Assembly (NCBI GenBank): GCA_963804885.1
Contig: CAWDSF010000012.1
Location: 248,001-312,000, forward strand
DNA length: 64,000 nt
Source of the DNA: PALSA-1004 sp963804885
GTDB taxonomy: Bacteria; Pseudomonadota; Gammaproteobacteria; Burkholderiales; SG8-41
Direction of reading: 5' to 3'
The notes under the pieces are model-generated. The model saw only the letters and a program-made list of their open reading frames with translations, made no database searches and was not told where the DNA came from. This document shows positions 37,043 through 47,487 of this stretch, one piece after another. How positions within the stretch are numbered: the first letter of the stretch is position 1; each line of letters opens with the position of its first letter. The position numbers and the translations under genes were made by a program.

Positions 37043-37913
37043 TCAGGTGGTCCAGATGCGCGGCGTCACGGCGTCGCGCCCGGTGAACTGCGGCCGCAGC
37101 AGGCGCCACAGGTCGATAAAATAACATTTTGCCTGCTCGCTCGAATGCCCGAGATAGCGCGCGACGAAAATATTCGGCATCGCGGTGATCCCGCTGCGTG
37201 CCGGGCCGTCGAACTTGATCGCGCGGCATTTCGCCACCAACTCGGGCGCGACCGTCTGCCCCGCCGCCAATAGAATGGCGCTGACCGGCGCACCGTTCAG
37301 GCCCGCGGGCGCGGCGAGCAGACGCGAGCCGCCGTGCAGGCGGCAGCGTTCGCTCCACACCAGCTCGCCGGCCACCGAAATTTCCGTGGTTTGCCGGATG
37401 TCGCCGGCATCGTAGGTCTCGCCCGACGCCGTGCGTCCCAGGCACAGAACTTCCCAGCCGATATAGTTGCCGCCACGCAAGTCGATCGACGTTTGCATGC
37501 GCACGGCGGCGCGATCGAACACGATGGTTTCGGGCGGCAGCCATTCGAGCGTGGCGCCCATGCCAACCCTGGCGTTGAGTTTTTGCGTCGCGGGCGCGTC
37601 CGCGGTGCGGTACCACTTGGTGGCGCCGGGCATCGTAATCAGTACTTTGGCGCCGTCGTTCAGCTTCAGATCGACGGCCAGCGTGTCGTTCCCGGCGATG
37701 CCGCCCGGCGGATGCAGGATCAGCGTGTGACAGACGTCCGGGCCTTCGGGGAACAGCGATTTCTGCACGGTCAGCGGGCCGCGTATGCGCGCGCCGCGTC
37801 AGCGTGGTGCGAGCGCCTGCGAATGCGTACTCGAGCTGCAAGCGAGCCTGCCAACCCTCGCGAGCGGGCGCTGCCAGCTTGTCCGTCCCGATTAAAACTG
37901 CCGCCTCCCGCAT
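37043..37913 (-). CDS. ureD: Urease accessory protein UreD (one frameshift)
   Basis: From ATG 37913 (MREAAVLIGTDKLAAPAREG, then WQARLQLEYAFAG), one surplus A near 37782 shifts the frame; corrected, it reads RRAHRGPLTVQKSLFPEG and continues with LILHPPGGIAGNDTLAVDLK and TPGATKWYR-like residues to the end at 37043, about 289 residues. UreD is the scaffold that first binds apo-urease. It is the first gene of the urease block and faces urtA across 347 bases. The exact start is uncertain since a TATAAA sequence sits just at the ATG. Confidence 0.9.
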
Positions 37914-38035
37914 TTATACGCTCGTATTTTTATAAGCAAACGCTGTACCGATGCATGCCGACGGTGCGGTCGTTGCTGTCTGCCGTGCCATCCCGGTGCG
38001 TGTTCATTTTGTCCCGCTTTGCATTACGCCCGCAA

Positions 38036-38066
38036 TTGGTGCGCCTTGGGCCAGTCCGCGCACCAA
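38036..38066. promoter_or_regulatory. Inverted repeat in the ureD-urtA gap
   Basis: TTGGTGCGC and GCGCACCAA, a perfect 9-bp inverted repeat with a 13-base spacer, lie about 130 bases upstream of the -24 element. Position fits an activator site for a sigma-54 promoter. The half-site order is opposite to the classical NtrC site, so the regulator is open. The rest of 37914-38260 holds no gene. Confidence 0.45.
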
Positions 38067-38193
38067 ACTCATGCATTAAAGAGAGCCGTCACCGGAACTG
38101 CTGCAACGTGGAGTTCCGAGTTTGGCCTTGAATCGCATTTAAGTCCATGTGCGGACGAGAGTTTGCAGATTACGTTCGGCGTTGGTGACGATG

Positions 38194-38210
38194 TTGGCAC
38201 GCTCCATGCT
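38194..38210 (+). promoter_or_regulatory. Sigma-54 (-24/-12) promoter of the urt operon
   Basis: TTGGCACGCTCCATGCT matches the sigma-54 consensus YTGGCACGrNNNTTGCW with two mismatches; GG and GC are at the required spacing. The predicted start near 38222 leaves a leader of about 40 bases before urtA. It fits nitrogen-limitation control by an NtrC-type activator, the known mode for urea uptake genes. Read by eye. Confidence 0.65.
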
Positions 38211-38260
38211 GAGAGCATTATCGGATTCAATTGTCTCTAATTTTAAGGGGGTACCCATCC

Positions 38261-39541
38261 ATGCGACGCAGAAATTTCATTAGAACGTTGATTGCCGGCG
38301 CAACGCTGTCGGCCTTCGGCATGCTTTCAAGCTTCACGGCCAGCGCCGCCGACACGATCAAGGTCGGCGTGCTGCATTCGCTGTCCGGCACGATGGCGAT
38401 CAGTGAAACGGTGCTGAAGGATGTCACGCTGATGGCGATCGAGGAAATCAATTCCAAGGGCGGCGTGATGGGCAAGAAACTCGAAGCGGTGGTCGTCGAC
38501 CCGGCTTCGAACTGGCCGTTGTTCGCGGAAAAAGCGCGCCAGCTGCTGACCCAGGACAAAGTCGCCGTCGTGTTCGGCTGCTGGACTTCGGTCTCGCGCA
38601 AATCGGTGCTGCCGGTCTTCGAGGAATTGAACGGCCTGCTCTTCTACCCGGTGCAATACGAAGGCGAAGAGCTGTCGAAGAACGTGTTCTACACGGGCGC
38701 CGCGCCGAATCAGCAAGCGATACCCGCAGTCGAATACCTGATGAGCAAGGAAGGCGGCGCGGCCAAGCGCTGGATCCTGCTCGGCACCGACTACGTCTAT
38801 CCGCGCACGACCAACAAGATCCTGCGCGCATTCCTGAAGTCGAAAGGCGTCGCCGACAAGGACATCGACGAGAAGTACACGCCGTTCGGCCACAGCGACT
38901 ATCAAACGATCGTTGCCGACATCAAGAAATTCTCGGCCGGCGGCAAAACCGCGGTCGTGTCGACCATCAACGGCGACTCGAACGTTCCGTTCTACAAGGA
39001 ACTCGGCAACCAGGGCCTGAAGGCCACCGACGTGCCGGTCGTGGCGTTCTCGGTCGGTGAAGAAGAACTGCGCGGCGTAGACACCAAGCCGCTCGTCGGC
39101 CACCTCGCGGCGTGGAACTACTTCATGTCGCAGAAGAACCCCACGAACGACGCGTGGAAAAAGCAATGGGCCGCCTATGCCAAGAAAGCGAAGCTGCCGA
39201 ATGCCGACAAGCCGCTGACCAACGACCCGATGGAAGCCGCCTGGATCGGCATCCACATGTGGAAGCAGGCAGTGGAAAAAGCGAAGTCGACCGACACCGA
39301 TAAAGTCGTCGCGGCGATGGCCGGCCAGACTTTCGCGGCGCCTTCGGGCATCACGTCGAAAATGGACGAAAAGAACCACCATCTGTGGAAGTCCGTGTTC
39401 ATCGGCGAAGTCAAAGCCGACGGCCAGTTCAACGTCGTATGGAAAACGCCCGGCCCGGTGCAAGCCAAGCCGTGGAGCCCGTACATTCCCGAGAACAAGG
39501 ACAAGAAAGACGAGCCGGACCTAACGGCCAAGAAGAAATAA
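38261..39541 (+). CDS. urtA: Urea ABC transporter substrate-binding protein UrtA
   Basis: An intact protein of 426 residues from ATG 38261 with an AAGGGGG ribosome site. The N-terminus MRRRNFIRTLIAGATLSAFG looks like a Tat-type signal (RRNF), ending near ASAAD. The mature part has TIKVGVLHSLSGTMAISE, FGCWTSVSRKSVLPVFEE, PVQYEGEELSKNVFYTGAAP and GHLAAWNYFMSQ, characteristic of UrtA rather than of branched-chain amino-acid binding proteins. First gene of urtABCDE; it should bind urea (or short amides) in the periplasm with high affinity. Confidence 0.96.
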   Translation: MRRRNFIRTLIAGATLSAFGMLSSFTASAADTIKVGVLHSLSGTMAISETVLKDVTLMAIEEINSKGGVMGKKLEAVVVDPASNWPLFAEKARQLLTQDKVAVVFGCWTSVSRKSVLPVFEELNGLLFYPVQYEGEELSKNVFYTGAAPNQQAIPAVEYLMSKEGGAAKRWILLGTDYVYPRTTNKILRAFLKSKGVADKDIDEKYTPFGHSDYQTIVADIKKFSAGGKTAVVSTINGDSNVPFYKELGNQGLKATDVPVVAFSVGEEELRGVDTKPLVGHLAAWNYFMSQKNPTNDAWKKQWAAYAKKAKLPNADKPLTNDPMEAAWIGIHMWKQAVEKAKSTDTDKVVAAMAGQTFAAPSGITSKMDEKNHHLWKSVFIGEVKADGQFNVVWKTPGPVQAKPWSPYIPENKDKKDEPDLTAKKK

Positions 39542-39557
39542 GTTAGTATCGATGCAG

Positions 39558-39587
39558 GCGGCGGCGCGAAAGCGCCGCCGCTGTTTT
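39558..39587 (+). terminator. Hairpin between urtA and urtB
   Basis: GCGGCGGCGC-GAAA-GCGCCGCCGC (10 bp with a GAAA tetraloop, 39558-39581) followed by TGTTTTAT. It may act as a partial terminator or mRNA-end stabiliser that gives more UrtA than permease, as is common behind binding-protein genes. Confidence 0.75.
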
Positions 39588-39615
39588 ATGACCCCCTAAT
39601 TCAACTTTAATCCTG

Positions 39616-41217
39616 ATGCGCGCAGCTTATTCGTTCATCCTGTTCTGCCTGCTGGCGCTGAGCCTGCCCGCCCGCGCGCTGGATGCGGAAGTCGTGCGCA
39701 AGCTCGCTACCGGCGAGAGCGACGAGCAAGTCGCTGCGGTGGCCGCACTGGTCGCCGAAGGCGATGCCCAAGCGTCCGCCCTGCTGCAGGCCCTGGCCGA
39801 CGGCCAGCTGCAGACGTCCGGCAAGCAGGTGCTGATCGTCAAAGGCGAGCAAGGCATAGACGCGATGACCGGGCAAAAAGTCGACCCGCTGCCCGCCGAA
39901 CGCGAAGACGTAAACGCCAACAACCGGCTGCGCCGCGAACTTGCGACGGCGCTCGCCGCACTCAAGCTGATTTCACCCGAGCGCACCGTCAGGCTCGCCG
40001 CCGCCAAAGAACTCTCCGGCGGCGCCGAGGACGCCATGCTGCCGCTGCTCAAGAAAGCGCTGGCCAAGGAAACCGATCCCGAAATCAAGCCGATGCTGGA
40101 AATCATCCAGGCGGCGCTCGAGCTCAAAAGCACCGACCACGCAACGCGCCTGGGCGCGATCCGCATCCTGGGCTTGTCGAACAATTCGAACGCGAAAACC
40201 CTGCTCCTGTCGGTGCTCGAGAAAACGCCCGACGGCAAATACATAGAAACCGACGAAGAGATTTACGTCGAAGCGCAGAAAAGCCTGCGCGCCGTCGAAG
40301 GACGCCTCGCGTGGGGCGATCGCATCGGCGTGCTGTTCTCGGGCGTGAGCCTGGGCTCTATCCTGCTGCTCGCGGCGCTGGGCCTCGCGATCACCTACGG
40401 CCTGATGGGCGTCATCAACATGGCGCACGGCGAGCTCATCATGATCGGCGCCTATACGACGTACGTGATTCAGAATTTATTCAAAGCGCACGCGCCAGGC
40501 CTGTTCGACTGGTACCTGCTCATCGCGGTGCCGGGTGCCTTCCTCGCCGCCGGGCTCGTCGGCATCGCGCTCGAGCGCACGGTCATCCGCTTTCTGTACG
40601 GCCGGCCGCTCGAAACTTTGCTCGCGACCTGGGGCATCAGCCTCTTCCTGATCCAGCTCGTGCGCACGATCTTCGGCGCGCAAAACGTGCAGGTCGAGAA
40701 TCCCGCGTGGATGTCGGGCGGCATCGAAGTCTTCACCAATGTCGTGCTGCCGTACAGCCGCATCGCGATTATCTTCTTCGCCGCGCTCGTGCTCGTGCTC
40801 GTGTGGCTGATGCTGACGCGCACGCGCCTCGGTCTTTTCGTGCGCGGCGTGACGCAGAACCGCACGATGGCCAGCTGCGTGGGCGTCAGGACGCCGCGCG
40901 TCGACATGCTGGCGTTCGGGCTCGGCTCGGGCATTGCCGGCCTCGCCGGCTGCGCGCTCTCGCAAATCGGCAACGTCGGCCCGGATTTGGGCCAGTCGTA
41001 TATCGTCGACTCGTTCATGGTCGTCGTGCTGGGCGGCGTCGGACAGTTGGCCGGAACCGTCTACGCGGGACTGGGACTGGGCCTGCTCAACAAGATACTC
41101 GAAGGCTGGTCGGGTGCCGTGCTCGCGAAAATCGCGATCCTGGTGTTCATCATCATCTTCATCCAGAAGCGTCCGCAGGGCCTGTTCGCGCTGAAGGGGC
41201 GCGTCACGGAATCCTGA
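39616..41217 (+). CDS. urtB: Urea ABC transporter permease UrtB
   Basis: An intact protein of 533 residues. After a signal-peptide-like start (MRAAYSFILFCLLALSLPA) comes a periplasmic region of about 220 residues with helical-repeat character, a known feature of UrtB. The LivH-type permease follows (GVSLGSILLLAALGLAITYG, LMGVINMAHGELIMIGAYTT, GLFVRGVTQNRTMASCVGVR), with about eight helices. It pairs with UrtC to form the membrane channel. It ends one base before urtC. Confidence 0.95.
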   Translation: MRAAYSFILFCLLALSLPARALDAEVVRKLATGESDEQVAAVAALVAEGDAQASALLQALADGQLQTSGKQVLIVKGEQGIDAMTGQKVDPLPAEREDVNANNRLRRELATALAALKLISPERTVRLAAAKELSGGAEDAMLPLLKKALAKETDPEIKPMLEIIQAALELKSTDHATRLGAIRILGLSNNSNAKTLLLSVLEKTPDGKYIETDEEIYVEAQKSLRAVEGRLAWGDRIGVLFSGVSLGSILLLAALGLAITYGLMGVINMAHGELIMIGAYTTYVIQNLFKAHAPGLFDWYLLIAVPGAFLAAGLVGIALERTVIRFLYGRPLETLLATWGISLFLIQLVRTIFGAQNVQVENPAWMSGGIEVFTNVVLPYSRIAIIFFAALVLVLVWLMLTRTRLGLFVRGVTQNRTMASCVGVRTPRVDMLAFGLGSGIAGLAGCALSQIGNVGPDLGQSYIVDSFMVVVLGGVGQLAGTVYAGLGLGLLNKILEGWSGAVLAKIAILVFIIIFIQKRPQGLFALKGRVTES

Positions 41218-41218
41218 C

Positions 41219-42313
41219 ATGAGCCTCTCGCACAAAATTACCCGCTTGTACGGCGCCAAAGGCTGGGCGGCGATCTTTGCGTTCATGGTCGTCGTGCTGG
41301 TGGTGTTCCCGCTGCTGAACCTCGTCGTGCCGAAAGACAGCGTCTTCTATCTCTCGGATTATTTCGTCGCGCTCGCCGGCAAAATCATGTGCTATGCGAT
41401 GGTCGCGCTCGCGATGGACCTGATCTGGGGCTACACCGGCATCCTGAGTCTCGGCCACGGCCTCTTCTTCGCGCTCGGCGGCTACGCGATGGGCATGTAC
41501 CTGATGCGCTCGATCGGGCTCGACGGCGTCTATCACAGCCCGCTGCCCGACTTCATGGTCTTTCTCGACTGGAAAGCGTACCCGTGGTACTGGGCAGGCA
41601 CGTCGAGCTTCTGGTATTGCGCGTTGCTTGTCGTGCTGGTGCCGGGCCTGCTCGCATTCGCATTCGGTTTCTTCGCGTTCCGCTCGCGCATCAAGGGCGT
41701 TTACTTCTCGATCATCACGCAGGCGCTGACGTTTGCGTTCATGCTGCTGTTCTTCCGCAACGACACCGGCTTCGGCGGCAACAACGGCTTCACCGACTTC
41801 AAGCGCATCCTCGACTTTCCGATCGCGACGTCCGAAACGCGCATGGCGTTGTTCGTGATCACCGGCTCGACGCTGATCGCCACCCTGCTGCTCGCGCGCT
41901 ACCTCGTGCAATCCAAGTTCGGCCGCGTGCTGACCGCCATTCGCGATGCCGAGAGCCGCGTGATGTTCTCGGGCTACAACCCGCTCTGGTACAAGCTCTT
42001 CATCTGGACGCTGTCGGCGGTGATTTGCGGCATCGCCGGCGCGCTGTACGTGCCGCAGGTCGGCATCATCAACCCGAGCGAGATGTCGCCCGCCAACTCG
42101 ATTGAAATCGCAATCTGGGTTGCGGTCGGCGGGCGCGGCACGCTGGTCGGCGCGCTGCTCGGCGCGGGTATCGTGAACGGCGCGAAAAGCTGGTTCACGG
42201 TCGCGTTTCCCGAGTACTGGCTCTTTTTCCTCGGCCTGCTCTTTATCGCCGTGACGCTCTTCATGCCCAAAGGCGTGATGGGCCTTCGTCGATCAGATCA
42301 AGGCGCGCCGCGC

Positions 42314-42317
<4 letters not shown>
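41219..42317 (+). CDS. urtC: Urea ABC transporter permease UrtC (one frameshift)
   Basis: A LivM-type permease of about 365 residues: ALAMDLIWGYTGILSLGHGL, FFALGGYAMGMYLMRSIG, FRNDTGFGGNNGFTDFKRIL and IWVAVGGRGTLVGALLGAGI. Near the end one surplus base (about 42286) changes the frame; removing it gives GVMGLVDQIKARRA and a TGA at 42315-42317 that overlaps the urtD ATG. Without this correction urtC and urtD appear as one 640-residue fused gene, which I regard as an artefact. Confidence 0.92.
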
Positions 42318-43141
<824 letters not shown>

Positions 43142-43143
43142 CC

Positions 43144-43836
43144 ATGTTAACGATCTCCGGACTCAACCAGTATTACGGCGGCAGCCATATTCTGCGCGAC
43201 CTGAGCTTCGAAGTGCCCAAGGGCGCGTGCACGACCATCCTGGGACGCAATGGCGTCGGCAAAACGACATTGTTGAAATGCCTGGTCGGCGTGGTGCCGA
43301 CCCGCTCGGGCGCCCTCACCTTCGACGGCAAGGACATCACGTCCATGCCGCCTTACGAGCGCGCGCGACTGGGCATCGGTTACGTGCCGCAGGGACGCGA
43401 AATTTTTCCGCGGCTGACGGTCGAGGAAAATCTGCTGATGGGCCTCGCACCGAAAGCGGGCAGCTCGAAAATTCCCGCGCGCATCTTCGAGATGTTTCCC
43501 GTCTTGAAGGACATGCTGCACCGGCGCGGCGGTGATCTCTCCGGCGGGCAGCAGCAGCAGCTCGCGATCGGCCGCGCGCTCGCCGCCGACCCGAAAATCC
43601 TGATTCTCGACGAGCCGACCGAAGGCATCCAGCCGTCGATCATCAAGGACATCGGCAACGTGATATCCGCGCTCACCAAGGGCGGCGAGATGGCCGTGCT
43701 GCTGGTCGAGCAATACTACGATTTCGCCAAGTCGCTCGCCGACCACTATCTCGTCATGTCGCGCGGCGAAATAATCAAGCAGGGGCTGGGCAAAAACATG
43801 GACAGCGAAAACGTGCGGGCGTGCCTCGCGCTTTAA
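43144..43836 (+). CDS. urtE: Urea ABC transporter ATP-binding protein UrtE
   Basis: 230 residues, LivF-type ATPase: LNQYYGGSHILRDLSFEVPK, Walker A GRNGVGKTTLLKCL, YVPQGREIFPRLTVEENLLM, signature LSGGQQQQLAIGRAL, and LILDEPTEGIQPSIIKDIGN. The QYYGGSHIL start and the LVEQYYDFAKSLAD end are UrtE hallmarks. Last gene of the urt set; atzG begins 30 bases later on the same strand. Confidence 0.96.
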   Translation: MLTISGLNQYYGGSHILRDLSFEVPKGACTTILGRNGVGKTTLLKCLVGVVPTRSGALTFDGKDITSMPPYERARLGIGYVPQGREIFPRLTVEENLLMGLAPKAGSSKIPARIFEMFPVLKDMLHRRGGDLSGGQQQQLAIGRALAADPKILILDEPTEGIQPSIIKDIGNVISALTKGGEMAVLLVEQYYDFAKSLADHYLVMSRGEIIKQGLGKNMDSENVRACLAL

Positions 43837-43866
43837 CGTCCGCTTGACCGAGTACAGCGCCAGTAC

Positions 43867-44073
43867 ATGGATCCCAAATCAATCGACGATGAATATGTCG
43901 CGCGCGCCGCGCACGGCATTGGTCTCGAACTCGCGCCGTCGCACGTTCCCGGTGTCGTCCGCTACTTCCAAATGATTGCCGGCATGGCGGATTCGGTCGC
44001 CGGACTTCCGCTCGACGACACGATCGAACCCGCGGCGATTTTTACGCCATGCCCGGCGCCGACGCAGGATTGA
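43867..44073 (+). CDS. atzG: AtzG-like small subunit (DUF4089)
   Basis: A 68-residue protein with the DUF4089 pattern: AAHGIGLELAPSHVPGVVRY, then FQMIAGMADSVAGLPLDD and EPAAIFTPCP at the end. AtzG is a GatC-like small partner that stabilises the amidase AtzE. It overlaps the start of atzE by 25 bases, so the two are translationally coupled and probably form a GatCA-like complex. Confidence 0.85.
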   Translation: MDPKSIDDEYVARAAHGIGLELAPSHVPGVVRYFQMIAGMADSVAGLPLDDTIEPAAIFTPCPAPTQD

Positions 44074-45442
44074 CCGCGGTAGCCGCCGCGGTTCGCAGCG
44101 GCGCGGTCAGCGCCACCGAAGTCGTCCGTGCGGCGCTGGCGCGCATCGAGACGCTCGATTCCGGGGTGAATTGTTTCACCGCGGTTACGGCCGAACGTGC
44201 ATTGACGGAAGCCGGCAGGCGTCGATGCCGCGCGCGCCGCGGGTCGCGCTTCCGGTCCGCTCGCCGGCGTGCCCTATGCGGTCAAGAATCTCTTCGACGT
44301 GACCGGGCTGCCCACGCTCGCCGGGTCCCGCATCAACGCCGAACGCGCACCCGCGAACGCACGATGCCGTCTTGATCCAGCGGCTCAAAGCCGCCGGCGC
44401 AGTGCTCGTCGGCACGTTGAACATGGACGAGTACGCGTACGGATTCACCACCGAGAATACGCATTACGGCGCGACGCGCAATCCGCATGCGCTCGATCGC
44501 ATTGCGGGCGGATCGTCGGGTGGATCGGCAGCTGCGGTGGCGGCCGGCCTGGTTCCATTGACGCTGGGCTCCGATACCAACGGCTCGATTCGCGTGCCCT
44601 CCTCGCTATGCGGCGTGTTCGGGCTCAAGCCCACGTTCGGCCGCCTGCCGCGCACCGGCACCTTTCCGTTCGTCGCGAGTCTCGACCATCTCGGCCCGTT
44701 TGCGCGATCGACCCGCGATCTCGCGTCCGCTTACGATGCAATGCAAGGCGCCGACGCTGGCGACCCCGCATGCGCTGCGCGTCCCGCCGAACTTTGTTGC
44801 GCGGAACTCGATCGGGGCGGCGCCGGATTGCGCGTGGCGACGGCCGGGGATTACTTCGAGTCGCGTGCGAGCGATGAAGCATTGGAGGCGGTCCAAACTG
44901 CCGCCCGCGTTTTGGGCGCCACACGCAAAGTCGTATTGCCCGAAACCGCGCGCGCCCGCTCAGCTGCCTACATAATTACCGCCTCTGAGGGCGCCAACCT
45001 TCATTTCACGAATCTGCAGCAGCGTGCGCAGGATTTCGAGCCCTTGTCGCGCGACCGTTTTTTGGCAGGAGCGCTCGTTCCCGCGACGTGGTACCTGCAA
45101 GCCCAGCGCCTGCGCCGCTGGTACGCGCAGCGAGTCGCCGAATTATTCAGGGACGTGGACGTTATAATCGCGCCGTCGACACCGGTCAGCGCCACGCTGA
45201 TAGGCGCAGAAACTGTCACTATCGCGGGGGAAACGATGCCGGTCCGGCCTAACCTGGGAATTTTCACGCAACCGATCTCATTCATCGGGCTGCCGGTCGC
45301 GGCTGTGCCCATCTACCGCGCCGGCCGCCTGCCGATTGGAATTCAGGTGATCGCCGCACCGTGGCGCGAGGACATTTGCCTGCGCATTGCAGCGGCGCTC
45401 GAAGCCGCGGGCGTCGCCCAGGCGCCGATCGCCGCGTTATGA
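44049..45442 (+). CDS. atzE: AtzE-like amidase (two frameshifts)
   Basis: An amidase-signature enzyme of about 463 residues. Surplus bases near 44220 and 44356 break the frame; corrected joins are AGRVDAARAAGRASG and ERAPATHDAVLIQRL. The Ser-cisSer-Lys triad is visible: Lys in VPYAVKNLFDV, and the serines in IAGGSSGGSAAAVAAGL with GSDTNGSIRVPSS. In cyanuric-acid degraders AtzE hydrolyses 1-carboxybiuret; homologues like this one lie in clusters without triazine genes and their substrate is not settled. Position behind urtE suggests release of urea-type nitrogen. Its stop overlaps the next start as ATGA. Confidence 0.85.
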
Positions 45443-45834
45443 CTATCGAAACGCCGGCGTTTGCCGTCAACCTGCCCCGCGTCGTGATAGAAGTCACCGC
45501 GGCCTTTAATCGCTACGAACAGGCGCTCGTGACGAACGACGTCGCCGTGCTCGACGAACTGTTCTGGAAAAGCCCGCTCACCTTGCGCTATGGCGCGACC
45601 GAGAATCTGTACGGCCACGACGAAATCGCGCAGTTTCGCGGCGCGCGCTCACCTGCGGGACTGGCTCGAAAGCTGGTGAAGGTCGTGATCACGACGTATG
45701 GAACCGACTTCGCGACCGCCAATTGCGAATTCGAACGCGGCGGAAAATCGGGGCGGCAAAGCCATAGCTGGATACGCACGAGCGACGGCTGGCGCATCGC
45801 GGCCGCCCACGTGAGTTTGCTCGCCGGCAGCTAG
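45439..45834 (+). CDS. atzH: AtzH/HpxZ-like protein (DUF3225)
   Basis: 131 residues with an NTF2-like fold: VIEVTAAFNRYEQALVTNDV, LDELFWKSPLTLRYGATENL, YGHDEIAQFRGARSP and SHSWIRTSDGWRIAAAHVSL. The family includes HpxZ of oxalurate metabolism and AtzH, described as a decarboxylating amidohydrolase partner of AtzE. The ATGA overlap with atzE shows tight coupling. It ends face to face with the nitrate/taurine-type ABC gene, sharing 4 bases. Confidence 0.82.
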   Translation: MTIETPAFAVNLPRVVIEVTAAFNRYEQALVTNDVAVLDELFWKSPLTLRYGATENLYGHDEIAQFRGARSPAGLARKLVKVVITTYGTDFATANCEFERGGKSGRQSHSWIRTSDGWRIAAAHVSLLAGS

Positions 45835-46649
45835 CGCCTGACTTCGCGCTGGAAGATTTCGAGACTGCGCTTCTTGGTGCTGATGAAGCTCGCTTCCGAC
45901 AGCGTGGCCACCGTGCGCGGACGCTGATCGTCGTAGCTGAGAATCTCCGCAATGCGGGTTGGACGCTTGGTGAGCAGCAGGACCTGGTCGGCGAGGTACA
46001 CCGCTTCTTCGAGATCGTGCGACACCAGCATCATCGTGGTGCCCGTCTGCATGAAGACTTCCTGCAGCTTTTCGCGAATGAACAGCGTCATCTCGAAATC
46101 CAGCGCGGAAAATGGCTCGTCGAGAAACAGCACTTCCGGCCCGGGCGCCAGTGCGCGCATGATGGAAGCGGTCTGCTGCTGGCCGCCCGATAATTCATAC
46201 GGATAGCGGTTCAAGTCGAACTTGACGTCGAAGGAAGCGACGAGTTCAGCAACCCGCCGGTCCAGTTCAACCTTGGACCGGCCTTCGAGCTTCAGCGGAT
46301 AGGCGATATTGTCGATCGTCCGCAGCCACGGGAACATCGCTTCGCGATAGTTCTGAAATACGTAGCCGATCTTCGTATCCGCGAGCGATTTTCCGTCGAA
46401 CAGGATTTCGCCGGAATCGATCGGGACGAGCCCGGCGATCATGTTGATCAGCGTTGATTTCCCGCAGCCGTTGGGCCCGAACACGGACACGATCTTGTGC
46501 TTCGGAATGTTGAGGTCGAAATTCTCGTACAACGGCCAGCCGGCGAAATACTTGGTGAGGCCGCGGATCGTGATGTGGGTGCCTGCCGGCCCGGGCTGGA
46601 ATGGCGGCACGGGAACATCGGCGACTGCCGGCGCATTGGCGACACGCAT
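45831..46649 (-). CDS. ABC transporter ATP-binding protein, nitrate/taurine/sulfonate type
   Basis: 272 residues, intact. GLTKYFAGWPLYENFDLNIP, Walker A GPNGCGKSTLINMIAG, YVFQNYREAMFPWLRTIDNI, signature LSGGQQQTASIMRALAP and Walker B VLFLDEPFSALDFEMTLFIR with SHDLEEAVYLADQVLLLT. This is the SsuB/TauB/NrtD branch. It starts 3 bases after the permease gene. The substrate is unknown; location beside urea genes suggests a nitrogen compound, as an inference only. Confidence 0.92.
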   Translation of the reverse strand: MRVANAPAVADVPVPPFQPGPAGTHITIRGLTKYFAGWPLYENFDLNIPKHKIVSVFGPNGCGKSTLINMIAGLVPIDSGEILFDGKSLADTKIGYVFQNYREAMFPWLRTIDNIAYPLKLEGRSKVELDRRVAELVASFDVKFDLNRYPYELSGGQQQTASIMRALAPGPEVLFLDEPFSALDFEMTLFIREKLQEVFMQTGTTMMLVSHDLEEAVYLADQVLLLTKRPTRIAEILSYDDQRPRTVATLSEASFISTKKRSLEIFQREVRR

Positions 46650-46652
46650 GGC

Positions 46653-47483
46653 CTATCTCCCGCTCCAGTGGACGACGCGGCGCTCGATGATGAGAAAGAG
46701 AATGTTGAGCGTGTAACCGAGGATGCCGGCCGCGAGTATCGCGGAATACATGCTCTTCACGTTTAATACCTGCTGTGCATCGATGATGCGGTGGCCGAGG
46801 CCGTTGTCCGAGCCGATAAACATCTCGGCGACGATGACGATCACCAGAGCCATCGATACAGCCGAGCGCAGGCCGACGAAAGTCGGCTGCAGGCTCTCCC
46901 AGATGAGCACGTCCTTGAAAATCTGCCAGCGCGATGCCCCCATGACCTTGGCGGCCATGATGCGCTGCTTGCGCGCATTCATTACGCCATAGGCGCTGTT
47001 GAACAGAACGATCAGCAGCGCGCCGAAGGCGGCAATTGCGACCTTGTTGATGTCGGACACGCCGAATATCAGCAGGAACAGCGGAATCAGCGCGGACGAC
47101 GGCGTCGAGCGGAAAAAGTCGATCAGGAATTCGACGCTGCGATAGGCGCGCTCGTTGCTGCCCAGCAGCACGCCCAGCGGCACGCCGACCGCGGCGGCGA
47201 TCAGGAATGCTTCCAGCGTACGCTTCACCGTTACCGCGAAATCCAGCAGCAGTGGCCCGCCGGCCAGCCCGGTCACCAGCGCGATCAGCGTGTCGAACGG
47301 CGTCGGCAGCAGGATCGGCTTGATGAGACCGAACCGCACCACCGCATCCCACAGCACAAACAGCAGCAGCGGCCCCAGCACGGGCAGCAGGCGTGCCCAT
47401 GGGAATTTCTGCGGCACGGCGCGCGGCGCTGCCTCCGTGGCGCCGGCCCAGGTGGCGGCAGGTGCGGATGCGGTATCGGGCAT
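46653..47483 (-). CDS. ABC transporter permease, nitrate/taurine/sulfonate type
   Basis: 276 residues, intact. About six helices, with the permease EAA-type loop GASRWQIFKDVLIWESLQPT-like region and EFLIDFFRSTPSSALIPLFL typical of SsuC/TauC. It overlaps neither neighbour; the binding-protein gene stops 5 bases before its start. The three genes form one operon running towards atzH. Confidence 0.92.
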   Translation of the reverse strand: MPDTASAPAATWAGATEAAPRAVPQKFPWARLLPVLGPLLLFVLWDAVVRFGLIKPILLPTPFDTLIALVTGLAGGPLLLDFAVTVKRTLEAFLIAAAVGVPLGVLLGSNERAYRSVEFLIDFFRSTPSSALIPLFLLIFGVSDINKVAIAAFGALLIVLFNSAYGVMNARKQRIMAAKVMGASRWQIFKDVLIWESLQPTFVGLRSAVSMALVIVIVAEMFIGSDNGLGHRIIDAQQVLNVKSMYSAILAAGILGYTLNILFLIIERRVVHWSGR

Positions 47484-47487
47484 CGGC

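Noticed and set aside
38036..38066. Classical NtrC binding site
   Set aside because: The half-sites are arranged GGTGC...GCACC, the reverse of the GCAC...GTGC order of the NtrC box.
38327..39463. A 378-residue minus-strand frame opposite urtA
   Set aside because: It is an antisense shadow of the GC-rich urtA gene with no recognisable domain.
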